In this document: positions 7,529 through 13,723 of the stretch, piece after piece | Layout of the letters: the number at the start of each line of letters is the position of its first letter | Numbering within the stretch: the stretch's first letter is position 1 | NCBI GenBank assembly: GCA_024743015.1 | Contig: JANSXJ010000068.1 | Location: forward strand, 1 to 13,723 | Direction: 5' to 3' | DNA length: 13,723 nucleotides | Source: Hyphomonas sp. | GTDB taxonomy: Bacteria > Pseudomonadota > Alphaproteobacteria > Caulobacterales > Hyphomonadaceae | Notes under the pieces: model-generated | Seen by the model: the letters and a program-made list of their open reading frames with translations, nothing else | What the model was told of the DNA's origin: nothing | Databases searched by the model: none | Position numbers and translations under genes: made by a program

Positions 7529-7873
7529 CTAGGATTGAGTGCGCCGTGCCCCAAGCAGCATTTTCTTGATGTCGCCACCGGTCTGGAAGCTGAGGATCAG
7601 GAGATAGATCGACAGGAACAATATTCCGCCGGTCGCGCCGAGTACGGCTAATCCAAATCCAAGCGGCGAAAAGTCATTGCGCCACGCGCACCATAGCGCT
7701 GACAAAAGCAGAAAGCCCAGGAAGTCGAAGTTGAACTGTCCCTGCCAGGTCATGGCCTGAATCTCCGCAAAGAAGAGCGGGATCAAGTTCCAGCCATGTG
7801 TCGCGCCCACCATGAGCGTATAGACGGCGAGAGAGACAAGGATAGTGAGAAGGAAAAGTCGAAAGGCGGTCAT
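7529..7873 (-). CDS. Small integral membrane protein, function unknown
   Basis: This encodes 114 residues from the ATG at 7873. The frame is open further upstream, but the start chosen here overlaps the stop of the preceding minus-strand gene by four bases (ATGA). That is typical of translational coupling, and the upstream extension is arginine-rich and unlike a protein start. Three hydrophobic segments are visible at about 3-23, 48-65 and 71-95. The segment Phe-Asn-Phe-Asp-Phe carries an Asp just before the second helix, followed by Trp-Cys-Ala-Trp-Arg. The tail is basic (Lys-Lys ... Arg-Arg). It resembles small uncharacterised membrane proteins with an Asp at the start of a helix (DUF2834/DUF1475-like), but this family link is weak. 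It probably works with its overlapping partner gene and under the divergent regulator. Confidence 0.78.
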   Translation of the reverse strand: MTAFRLFLLTILVSLAVYTLMVGATHGWNLIPLFFAEIQAMTWQGQFNFDFLGFLLLSALWCAWRNDFSPLGFGLAVLGATGGILFLSIYLLILSFQTGGDIKKMLLGARRTQS

Positions 7874-8319
7874 GCCGTTTGCTCCTGTGTGGTGTCTGAT
7901 TCTGGTTTTGCGGGGCGCCAGAGAGGTCCGACGGCGAGCAAGAGAATGAGGACGTTGAAACCTGCATTGGACGAGTTTCCGGAGGCGATCGAGCCAGCAC
8001 TGTCCATGACGAACCAAGCGATGGCGCCGGTGACAACAGCTTTGCGCACACCCTCTGGCGCAAGGTCATAAACCCAGTTTGACAGGCACCAAATCGTCAC
8101 GCCCCAACCGGTCAGGAACCCTCCGGTGAGGGCTGAGAGAAACCGTGTATCAGGGGAATCGAACGTGGTGGCCCCATCAACCGGCCAGCTTAGCAGGTCG
8201 AGCGACCAGCGGGCGGGTTCGAGGGTTGGCTCCATCGCGCCGAGGAAGAATATCGGTCCAAAGGCGCCAATTACGATAGCGGTCACTTTCAGCCAGAGTT
8301 TGTGAAACGCGGGTGACAT
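7870..8319 (-). CDS. Integral membrane protein, function unknown, first gene of a two-gene operon
   Basis: This encodes 149 residues with about four predicted membrane helices (about 10-28, 61-80, 93-112 and 117-134) and a short polar, acidic C-terminus. Notable features are Gly-Ala-Phe-Gly-Pro-Ile-Phe-Phe in helix 1 and conserved-looking Trp/Asp residues (Trp-Cys-Leu-Ser-Asn-Trp-Val-Tyr-Asp-Leu and Trp-Phe-Val-Met-Asp-Ser). The start is well supported: AAAGGA (complement of 8329-8334) lies nine bases before the ATG. The gene overlaps the next one by four bases and is transcribed away from an XRE/MmyB-type regulator. It is therefore the natural target of that regulator. I do not recognise a named family; transport or a membrane-associated redox or sensing role is possible but not shown. 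Confidence 0.8.
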   Translation of the reverse strand: MSPAFHKLWLKVTAIVIGAFGPIFFLGAMEPTLEPARWSLDLLSWPVDGATTFDSPDTRFLSALTGGFLTGWGVTIWCLSNWVYDLAPEGVRKAVVTGAIAWFVMDSAGSIASGNSSNAGFNVLILLLAVGPLWRPAKPESDTTQEQTA

Positions 8320-8348
8320 GGGGCAGGGTCCTTTCGCCGTTTTACGAA

Positions 8349-8377
8349 CTTTAACGAAAGCGACAGAACCAAATCAA
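8349..8377 (-). promoter_or_regulatory. Predicted promoter of the two-gene membrane-protein operon
   Basis: On the minus strand TTGATT (complement of 8372-8377) and TTAAAG (complement of 8349-8354) are separated by exactly 17 bases. Transcription would start near 8342, leaving a leader of about 22 bases that contains the AAAGGA ribosome binding site. The upstream edge of the -35 touches the palindrome at 8378-8392. Confidence 0.5.
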
Positions 8378-8392
8378 TTACCTCTGAGGTAA
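8378..8392. promoter_or_regulatory. Palindromic candidate operator of the XRE/MmyB-type regulator
   Basis: TTACCTC-T-GAGGTAA is a perfect seven-base inverted repeat around one central base, in the 108-base gap between the divergent regulator and membrane-protein genes. It lies between the putative -35 elements of both promoters, so a dimer bound here could control both directions. An eight-base palindrome, TGACGTCA (8394-8401), follows directly. No family consensus is known to me, so assignment to this regulator rests on position. Confidence 0.55.
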
Positions 8393-8427
8393 CTGACGTC
8401 ATGCCCTGTTTGCGCTAGTCGTTTCTC

Positions 8428-9180
8428 ATGACCCAATTTGCAGATGCCTTGAAAACCTGGCGCAAGGCGCGCCGTTACAGTCAACTCGAACTCGCGCATG
8501 AGGCCGATGTTTCATCTCGTCACTTGTCATTTCTCGAGACAGGGCGAGCCAATCCGAGCCGGGACATGATCCAGAAGCTTGGCGAAGCGCTCAGTCTTCC
8601 GCTCGCTGTTCGCAATCAAATGCTCGCGCAGGCAGGGTTTGCCGCGCGCTACCCGCAGCGTGACTGGTCGTCAGATGAGATGGCGCCGATCCGGGAAGCG
8701 GTGGACTATATGATGCGCCAGCACGCGCCCTATCCCGCAATCGCCGTAGACCGGCACTGGACGATCCTGCAGATGAACGCGCCTGCGGAGCTATTGCTTG
8801 GGATGTTTGGCGCGCGGGTTGGTTTGAGTTTGCTGGACCTCGTTCTGGATCCCTCCGTTCAGTCGATGATTGAAAATTGGCCAGAGGTCGCCCGGCACAC
8901 CGCGCAGCGTTTGCGGGTAGAGAGTGCATCACGGGGAGGCGATCCGCGCCTGGATGCAGCGATTGAGGTGCTTTCCCAGGTCCCCGCGCCCGACTCAGAA
9001 CCCATTGGTCCGGTTATTCCTACAATCTATCGCGCGGGCGATATGCGATTGTCCTTGTTCACTACGATCGCGCAGTTCGGTACTCCGGAAGATCTCGCGC
9101 TGGACGACCTAAAGATCGAGCTGTTTTTTCCCGCAGATGATGATACGGCGACAGCGTTGGCGGCGCTCGGCGCGAGCTGA
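8428..9180 (+). CDS. XRE-family transcriptional regulator with MmyB-like ligand-binding domain
   Basis: This encodes 250 residues. Residues of about 7-60 form an XRE-type helix-turn-helix: Arg-Lys-Ala-Arg-Arg-Tyr-Ser-Gln-Leu-Glu-Leu-Ala, then Ser-Ser-Arg-His-Leu-Ser-Phe-Leu-Glu-Thr-Gly-Arg as the recognition region. Residues of about 90-245 match the MmyB-like C-terminal ligand-binding domain. Its landmarks are Tyr-Pro-Ala-Ile-Ala-Val-Asp ... Trp-Thr-Ile-Leu-Gln-Met-Asn-Ala, a late Phe-Gly-Thr-Pro-Glu-Asp-Leu and Lys-Ile-Glu-Leu-Phe-Phe-Pro-Ala-Asp. Family members are thought to bind small hydrophobic ligands and usually control a neighbouring operon. Here the obvious target is the divergent membrane-protein pair. 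No Shine-Dalgarno sequence precedes the ATG. A weak promoter (CTGACG at 8393, 17-base spacer, TAGTCG at 8416) would start the mRNA at or next to the start codon, so the message may be leaderless. Confidence 0.92.
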   Translation: MTQFADALKTWRKARRYSQLELAHEADVSSRHLSFLETGRANPSRDMIQKLGEALSLPLAVRNQMLAQAGFAARYPQRDWSSDEMAPIREAVDYMMRQHAPYPAIAVDRHWTILQMNAPAELLLGMFGARVGLSLLDLVLDPSVQSMIENWPEVARHTAQRLRVESASRGGDPRLDAAIEVLSQVPAPDSEPIGPVIPTIYRAGDMRLSLFTTIAQFGTPEDLALDDLKIELFFPADDDTATALAALGAS

Positions 9181-9247
9181 GTCATCGCCGCTTTTCCTAT
9201 CCGATTCCGCGGCTTAGGGTGCAGATAATCAGAGTCGGGAAGAGAGC

Positions 9248-10612
9248 ATGCATTTCATCGTAAAACTCGCAATTGGTCTCGCGCTTTTGGGCGCGGTGAT
9301 GTTCGTTCAGCCCGCCGAAGCGCAGGGCCGGTTCGAGCAAGGACGAACAGTGACCGGGGATCGCTCCGTTCTTGCCTTTCGAGATCGCATCATCCCCGAA
9401 AACGAGATGACTCGTGATCGTCTTGAAAACCTGTTGCCGGTTTTGATGGAGGAAACAGACCTCGATATGTGGCTGGTCATCAACCGCGAGTATGCGGAGG
9501 ATCCGGTCTATTTTACCCTGGTGCCGCAGCCGGCCTTTGCAGCGCGGCGCACGACGATACTTGTCTTCTATCGGGGGGAGGACTCGTTCGAGCGCCTCAC
9601 CGTCAATCGCTATCCGCTCGGCGATCCGTATGAAGCGGCCTGGGAGGGCGGTGATCTCGATCAACAATGGCGCGCGCTCGCGGCGTTGATCGCCGAGAAA
9701 GACCCGCAGAGGATTGGCATAAACGTTTCTGACTATTGGCCTGTTGCCGACGGGCTCACGCATGGCCTGCATCAGCGTCTGGTGTCCGAACTGCCCGACC
9801 ATTTATCCGACCGCTTGGTCAGTGCGGAAGATCTCGTGATCCGCTGGATCGAAACGCGTAGCGATCTTGAACTGCAGGCCTATGGCCATGTAGTCGGGCT
9901 CGCGCGCTCAGTGATCAGTGAGGCGTTTTCGTCGCGCGTGATTACGCCTGGTGTGACGACGACCGATGATGTGGCCTGGTACATTCGGCAACGCTTTGAA
10001 GCTTTGAACCTGTCGCCATGGTTCAATCCCTACGTCAATGTTCAGCGTCCGGGTCTTGTCTGCGAGGCGAACCAGCCGTTTTGTGGAGTTGAAGGAAAGA
10101 TCAGACGCGGTGACATCATCCATACCGATGTCGGGATTTGCTATTTAAAACTCTGCACTGACACCCAGGAAATGGGCTACGTGGCGAAACTCGGAGAAGC
10201 GGACGTTCCGGCGGGGCTGAAGGCGGCGCTGGCTGTGGGAAATCAGTGGCAAGACCACCTGACCAGCTCTTACAAGCTTGGCCGCACCGGGAATGAAGTG
10301 CTCGCCGAAACGCGGGCCAAATGCGACGCCGATAACATGAACTGTGCGACCTACACTCATCCACTCGGCTTCTTTGGGCACGCACCCGGGCCGACGATCG
10401 GAATGTGGGACAATCAAGGGGATACCCCGGTGCGCGGCGATTGGCCGGTCCATGCAAATACTTGCTACGCCATTGAAGGGAACGTCAAAGCCGCGGTCCC
10501 GGAATGGAACGGCCAGCTGGCGCAGATCAAACTGGAGCAGGATGCCTGCTTCAATGGTGAACGCGTCGATTATCTCGCTGGCCGACAGACTGAGTGGCAT
10601 GTGATCCGCTAG
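9248..10612 (+). CDS. Secreted M24-family metallopeptidase (Xaa-Pro aminopeptidase-like)
   Basis: This encodes 454 residues. A signal peptide (Met-His-Phe-Ile-Val-Lys, hydrophobic core, Ala-Glu-Ala cleaved at about residue 25) sends it to the periplasm or outside. Residues of about 40-200 match a creatinase/prolidase-type N-terminal domain, and residues of about 205-450 the pita-bread catalytic domain. All five dinuclear-metal ligands of M24 are present in order: Asp294, Asp305 (spacing 11), His378 in Gly-Phe-Phe-Gly-His-Ala-Pro-Gly-Pro, Glu410 in Tyr-Ala-Ile-Glu-Gly-Asn, and Glu430 in Lys-Leu-Glu. It should therefore be an active hydrolase removing residues before proline, or a related dipeptidase; the substrate is not shown. 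Eight cysteines lie in the catalytic half, an even number fitting disulfides in an exported enzyme. GGGAAGAGAG just before the ATG is a good ribosome binding site. It follows the regulator gene by 67 bases and is probably a separate unit. Confidence 0.9.
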   Translation: MHFIVKLAIGLALLGAVMFVQPAEAQGRFEQGRTVTGDRSVLAFRDRIIPENEMTRDRLENLLPVLMEETDLDMWLVINREYAEDPVYFTLVPQPAFAARRTTILVFYRGEDSFERLTVNRYPLGDPYEAAWEGGDLDQQWRALAALIAEKDPQRIGINVSDYWPVADGLTHGLHQRLVSELPDHLSDRLVSAEDLVIRWIETRSDLELQAYGHVVGLARSVISEAFSSRVITPGVTTTDDVAWYIRQRFEALNLSPWFNPYVNVQRPGLVCEANQPFCGVEGKIRRGDIIHTDVGICYLKLCTDTQEMGYVAKLGEADVPAGLKAALAVGNQWQDHLTSSYKLGRTGNEVLAETRAKCDADNMNCATYTHPLGFFGHAPGPTIGMWDNQGDTPVRGDWPVHANTCYAIEGNVKAAVPEWNGQLAQIKLEQDACFNGERVDYLAGRQTEWHVIR

Positions 10613-10694
10613 TCACCCACGATCACGGTTGCAACGATACGACTCGCGCGAAAAATTAACTTCGACTTGAGGTCTGATAGCTAGGCACCGTGCA

Positions 10695-11948
10695 ATGAAG
10701 CTCAGCAAGGTCTTGCATGTCTCAAACGCATGGCTCAGCGCGCCGTCGGTGCTGCCGCGCCTGCAAAGACTGTCGATTATCTACGGCGTCTTGTATTTCG
10801 GGCTGGTCTTCGCGCTGACCTGGATCTCTGCCGATCTCAATTACGGATCAAGCGGCGTGGTTGGCGGTGATTTCCTCGCATTTTACACGGCGGGCGACAT
10901 GACGCAGCAGGGCCGGGCGCTTGATGCGTATCAGTTCGATGCATTCGACGCTGCGCTCCAGACGAGGGTCGCGAACGAACATCTGGGTATGATGTGGCAA
11001 TATCCGCCGCTCATGTTCTTCCTCGTAGGGCTGTTGGCCCTGATGCCGTACAAGGTGGCGCTCTGGGTCTGGATCGCAGGAACGGCCGCCATCTTTGTTT
11101 TGGCCTTAAGCAGGATCTCGAGGGCGATCTTGCCAGACCGATCTCAGCAACAGATGGCGGCGATGCTCATATTGGCCTCACCGCTTTGTCTAATGGTCGT
11201 AATCAGCGGCCAGATCAGTCTGCTCACCGCGGCGCTCCTGATGATGGCGGCCTTCCGCCCGAAACGAGACTGGTTGCTCGCTGGATTGGCGGCGGGTTTA
11301 TTGACCGTGAAGCCGCAACTCGGCGTGCTGTTGCCATTGGCTTACATTTTTGCGGGTGCGTGGCGGGCTTTCGGGGTCGCTGCGGTCGCCGCGATCTTGC
11401 TGCATTCCATTTCGATCCTGGTCTTTGGGCCAGAGTCGATTGAGGCTTTCCTGAATGCAATCGTACGGCTGCAATCCGACGTCGCGGGCAGCGGCACGCA
11501 CACACCGCCTGAGAATATGACAACACTGTTTGGGCAGTTGCGATTTTGGGAGGTGCCAGCACGCTTAGCTATGCCTTTGCATGTCTTGTTATCGATATGT
11601 GTGTTGGTCGCGGTGACAGCTTCGTGGTGGCGGTTTGCGAGCGACGATGGACGCGCACTTTTTCTGGCAGCGATCACCGGCGCGGGCGCGATATTGGTGA
11701 CGCCGTACGCTTACGCCTACGAAATGGCCGCGCTTGCGCCCGCCGCGCTTTGGCTGGCTTTTGCGTCGCAGCGCTTTCGAAGCGTTTCGATTGTGATCCT
11801 TGCCGCCGCCAGCGGTTTGCTGGTTTTGAGGCAATCCTTGCCGCTCGACGCTTTGATTCAGATCCCGTTTCTGGTTTCGGCTCTAGCGTTCGTCCTGCTG
11901 ATGCTGGACGCAACGCGGCGTCCAAATGTAGCATCCACGGCGAGCTGA
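10695..11948 (+). CDS. GT87-family (DUF2029) membrane glycosyltransferase
   Basis: This encodes 417 residues and about 9-11 predicted membrane helices. The periplasmic loop after the first helix carries Gly-Gly-Asp-Phe-Leu-Ala-Phe-Tyr (57-64), where Asp59 is the likely GT-C catalytic residue. Further family landmarks are Tyr103-Pro-Pro-Leu, Gly-Gln-Ile-Ser-Leu-Leu-Thr-Ala-Ala-Leu-Leu (172-182) and Leu-Thr-Val-Lys-Pro-Gln-Leu-Gly (203-210). GT87 enzymes such as the mycobacterial PimE mannosyltransferase use polyprenyl-phosphate sugars on the outer face of the cytoplasmic membrane. The sugar and acceptor here are unknown, and no polysaccharide cluster surrounds the gene. The ribosome binding site is weak (CTAGG about 9 bases upstream). 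It lies directly before the complex I operon, but a gap of 195 bases and an independent nuo leader argue that they are separate units. Confidence 0.88.
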   Translation: MKLSKVLHVSNAWLSAPSVLPRLQRLSIIYGVLYFGLVFALTWISADLNYGSSGVVGGDFLAFYTAGDMTQQGRALDAYQFDAFDAALQTRVANEHLGMMWQYPPLMFFLVGLLALMPYKVALWVWIAGTAAIFVLALSRISRAILPDRSQQQMAAMLILASPLCLMVVISGQISLLTAALLMMAAFRPKRDWLLAGLAAGLLTVKPQLGVLLPLAYIFAGAWRAFGVAAVAAILLHSISILVFGPESIEAFLNAIVRLQSDVAGSGTHTPPENMTTLFGQLRFWEVPARLAMPLHVLLSICVLVAVTASWWRFASDDGRALFLAAITGAGAILVTPYAYAYEMAALAPAALWLAFASQRFRSVSIVILAAASGLLVLRQSLPLDALIQIPFLVSALAFVLLMLDATRRPNVASTAS

Positions 11949-11960
11949 GCCTCCATTGAT

Positions 11961-12023
11961 TGCGACCCGTAAATCCAGTTGCAAATGGTTCTCACTGACG
12001 TGACGCCAGGTCGCACAAATGGT
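11961..12023. repeat. Short direct and inverted repeats upstream of nuoA
   Basis: CAAATGGT occurs at 11982-11989 and again at 12016-12023. TGCGACC (11961-11967) is the complement of GGTCGCA (12009-12015). AAATCCA is also found at 11971 and 12030. These crowd the first half of the 195-base gap before nuoA and could be regulator half-sites; chance is a real alternative. Confidence 0.25.
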
Positions 12024-12046
12024 GGGCAGAAATCCAACTGAAAAAG

Positions 12047-12098
12047 GATAGGATAAAGCGCTGAGTTAATGTTGCGCTCACCCGGAAACCATCCTATC
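12047..12098 (+). promoter_or_regulatory. Nested inverted repeats in the nuoA upstream region
   Basis: GATAGGAT (12047-12054) is matched by ATCCTATC (12091-12098). Inside lies a second pair, AGCGC (12057-12061) with GCGCT (12074-12078). If transcribed, the region could fold as a two-part hairpin about 45 bases before the nuoA start. No T-run follows, so it is not a terminator. Confidence 0.35.
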
Positions 12099-12143
12099 GG
12101 GGCGCAAAGATTTATCCGCGACTCTGTTGGGAAGGAGCGCCAA

Positions 12144-12518
12144 ATGTCCGAAGTCGAACGACTAGCGCTAGACTACATGCCGGTGATCCTGTTTCTGGGT
12201 ATTGGCCTGGCAATGTCTCTCTTGTTCATTGTCGGCAATGCCATTCTGGCACCAAGCAATCCGGATCCGGAGAAAAACTCCGCTTACGAGTGCGGATTCA
12301 ACGCCTTTGACGATGCTCGAATGAAGTTCGACGTGCGGTTCTATCTCGTCGCCATTCTATTCATCATTTTCGACCTTGAGGTTGCTTTCCTGTTTCCATG
12401 GGCGGTGAGCCTTGGCGCGATCGGGGTGTTCGGATTCTGGTCGATGGTGATCTTCCTTGGCGTACTGACCATTGGCTTCATCTATGAGTGGCGTCGCGGC
12501 GCGCTCGAGTGGCACTAA
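12144..12518 (+). CDS. nuoA: NADH-quinone oxidoreductase subunit A
   Basis: This encodes 124 residues, the usual length for NuoA. The ATG at 12144 is chosen over an open-frame extension to 12069 because GGAAGGAG stands seven bases before it and NuoA proteins start this way. Three membrane helices are visible (about 11-32, 66-86 and 93-115). The loop has the family signature Tyr-Glu-Cys-Gly-Phe (48-52), followed by Phe-Asp-Val-Arg-Phe-Tyr. Helix 2 carries the conserved acidic pair Asp77 and Glu79 in Phe-Asp-Leu-Glu-Val. NuoA sits in the membrane arm of complex I next to the quinone-binding junction. It begins the nuo operon here, with nuoB 12 bases downstream. Confidence 0.97.
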   Translation: MSEVERLALDYMPVILFLGIGLAMSLLFIVGNAILAPSNPDPEKNSAYECGFNAFDDARMKFDVRFYLVAILFIIFDLEVAFLFPWAVSLGAIGVFGFWSMVIFLGVLTIGFIYEWRRGALEWH

Positions 12519-12530
12519 AGGAGCGCGTTG

Positions 12531-13100
12531 ATGTCAGGGGAATTCAAACCTTACGCACTCAGCTCTGGGCGCACGTCTGTCGAGGGCGGACATGAGGTTC
12601 GGCCGGATGATCCTTTCTATGCGGGACTGTCGGACGAACTCGCCGACAAAGGCTTCTTCACCGCCAGCGCTGATGACCTGATCACCTGGGCACGAACAGG
12701 CTCGCTGATGTGGATGACTTTTGGTCTCGCGTGTTGCGCGATCGAGATGATGCAGGCGGGTAACCCACGCTACGATCTTGAGCGGTTCGGCATGGCGCCC
12801 CGCGGTTCGCCGCGCCAGTCTGACGTGATGATCGTTGCTGGGACGCTGACCAACAAAATGGCGCCAGCGCTGCGCAAGGTTTACGACCAAATGCCTGAGC
12901 CGCGTTACGTGATCTCAATGGGCTCGTGCGCCAATGGTGGCGGTTACTACCACTATAGCTACAGTGTTGTGCGCGGGTGTGACCGGATTGTGCCCGTCGA
13001 CATCTACATCCCAGGCTGCCCGCCCACTGCTGAGGCGCTGGTTTACGGCTTGTTGCAGCTGCAGAAGAAGATTCGCCGGGAAGGGTCGATTGACCGCTAG
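12531..13100 (+). CDS. nuoB: NADH-quinone oxidoreductase subunit B
   Basis: This encodes 189 residues from the ATG at 12531. AGGAG (12519-12523) is seven bases upstream; a TTG at 12528 would be too close. The protein binds the terminal [4Fe-4S] cluster N2, which passes electrons to quinone. Its ligands are all present: the tandem Cys68-Cys69 in Gly-Leu-Ala-Cys-Cys-Ala-Ile-Glu, Cys133 in Met-Gly-Ser-Cys-Ala, and Cys163 in Ile-Pro-Gly-Cys-Pro-Pro. Arg-Tyr-Asp and [12 protein letters not shown] are also as expected. The N-terminal stretch of about 45 residues before the conserved core is longer than in some bacteria but common in alphaproteobacteria. It is the second gene of the complex I operon. 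Confidence 0.97.
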   Translation: MSGEFKPYALSSGRTSVEGGHEVRPDDPFYAGLSDELADKGFFTASADDLITWARTGSLMWMTFGLACCAIEMMQAGNPRYDLERFGMAPRGSPRQSDVMIVAGTLTNKMAPALRKVYDQMPEPRYVISMGSCANGGGYYHYSYSVVRGCDRIVPVDIYIPGCPPTAEALVYGLLQLQKKIRREGSIDR

Positions 13101-13112
13101 GGAATGGGTGAG

Positions 13113-13723
13113 ATGACTGAACAAAGCGAAACCCTGATCGAGCTCGGTGAGCATATTGCGGGCAAAATGCCGGATGCAGTACGCAAATTTGATGTGAGGG
13201 TCGGTGAGCTAACCATCTATGCCGAGCGCGATCAGATCGTTGCGCTGGTCGATTTTCTCAAACGTGACCAGATGTGCATGTTTGAAATGATGATCGACAT
13301 TTGCGGCGTCGACTATCCTGAGCGCAGTCAGCGATTTGAGGTCGTGTACCACTTCCTCTCCATGCGCCTAAACCAGCGCGTGCGCGTCAAGATCTCAACC
13401 GACGAAGACACGCCGGTGCCAAGCATTGTCGATCTTCACCGCGGCGCCGACTGGTTCGAGCGCGAAGCCTTCGACATGTACGGGATCGTCTTCTCGGGCC
13501 ACCCGGACATGCGCCGCATCCTCACCGATTATGGTTTTGAAGGGCATCCGCTGCGCAAGGATTTCCCGCTCACCGGATTCACCGAAGTGCGCTATGACGA
13601 TCTCGAAAAGCGGATCGTGCACGAGCCGGTTCAGCTGACCCAGGAATACCGAAACTTTGATTTCCTCTCGCCGTGGGAAGGGATGACGTCCCAGATCCCG
13701 GGCGATGAAAAAGCGACCACCGA
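13113..13723 (+). CDS. nuoC: NADH-quinone oxidoreductase subunit C (partial, runs off the window)
   Basis: The ATG at 13113 opens 203 codons with no stop before the window ends; nuoB ends 12 bases before it. The purine-rich GGAATGGGTGAG stretch supplies the ribosome binding site. The 30-kDa complex I subunit signature is clear: [11 protein letters not shown] (115-125), then [11 protein letters not shown] (130-140) and [10 protein letters not shown] (144-153). NuoC is a hydrophilic subunit of the peripheral arm that packs against NuoD. No NuoD sequence is fused within the window, and the typical end-region Phe-Asp-Phe-Leu-Ser-Pro-Trp-Glu is reached, so this is the separate-NuoC arrangement usual in alphaproteobacteria. 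Only a short C-terminal tail should be missing. Confidence 0.96.
   Translation, partial: MTEQSETLIELGEHIAGKMPDAVRKFDVRVGELTIYAERDQIVALVDFLKRDQMCMFEMMIDICGVDYPERSQRFEVVYHFLSMRLNQRVRVKISTDEDTPVPSIVDLHRGADWFEREAFDMYGIVFSGHPDMRRILTDYGFEGHPLRKDFPLTGFTEVRYDDLEKRIVHEPVQLTQEYRNFDFLSPWEGMTSQIPGDEKATT

Noticed and set aside
7874..8017. 48-codon N-terminal extension of the 114-residue membrane protein
   Set aside because: It would overlap the upstream membrane-protein gene deeply and is basic and low in hydrophobics; the ATGA overlap start is far more natural.
12069..12143. N-terminal extension of nuoA by 25 codons
   Set aside because: The extension does not resemble NuoA, and the strong GGAAGGAG ribosome binding site fixes the start at 12144.

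Overview
This window looks like an ordinary chromosomal stretch from an alphaproteobacterium. The main reason is the separate nuoA-nuoB-nuoC head of a complex I operon at the right end. Moderately high GC, secreted outer-membrane-type proteins and a two-gene operon with an MmyB-type regulator fit a Caulobacterales/Hyphomonadaceae-like or Parvularcula-like marine bacterium. That lineage guess is inference; no rRNA or other strong marker gene is present. I saw no tRNA, rRNA, insertion sequence, CRISPR array or phage gene.

Layout, left to right. (1) 1-841: the last 37 codons of an unidentified gene, followed almost at once by a small predicted outer-membrane beta-barrel protein. (2) 881-3247: a large thiamine-diphosphate enzyme of the transketolase / homodimeric pyruvate dehydrogenase E1 (AceE-like) group, with no E2 or E3 gene beside it. 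(3) 3236-3766, minus strand: a lipoprotein class I cytochrome c, whose end overlaps the end of the TPP-enzyme gene by 12 bases. (4) 3987-7475: a probable two-gene unit coding for a small secreted Cys-containing protein and a 1013-residue surface protein. The large protein combines a copper-amine-oxidase-N-like region, a beta-rich barrel-like middle and two C-terminal SdrD-B-like repeats. A C(TTCG)G hairpin sits between the two genes and a strong intrinsic terminator closes the unit. (5) 7529-9180: two small membrane-protein genes on the minus strand with a 4-base overlap, divergent from an XRE/MmyB-type regulator. The 108-base gap between them holds a 15-base palindrome flanked by plausible divergent promoters. 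(6) 9248-10612: a secreted M24 (Xaa-Pro aminopeptidase-like) metallopeptidase with all five metal ligands. (7) 10695-11948: a GT87/DUF2029 polyprenol-sugar-dependent membrane glycosyltransferase. (8) 12144-13723: nuoA, nuoB and the start of nuoC, which runs off the window.

The genes do not form one pathway. The central-metabolism and respiratory items (TPP enzyme, cytochrome c, complex I) are interspersed with envelope proteins. The least explained parts are the 143-codon/1013-residue secreted pair and the regulator/membrane-protein switch at 7529-9180. I found no convincing new defence or mobile system.
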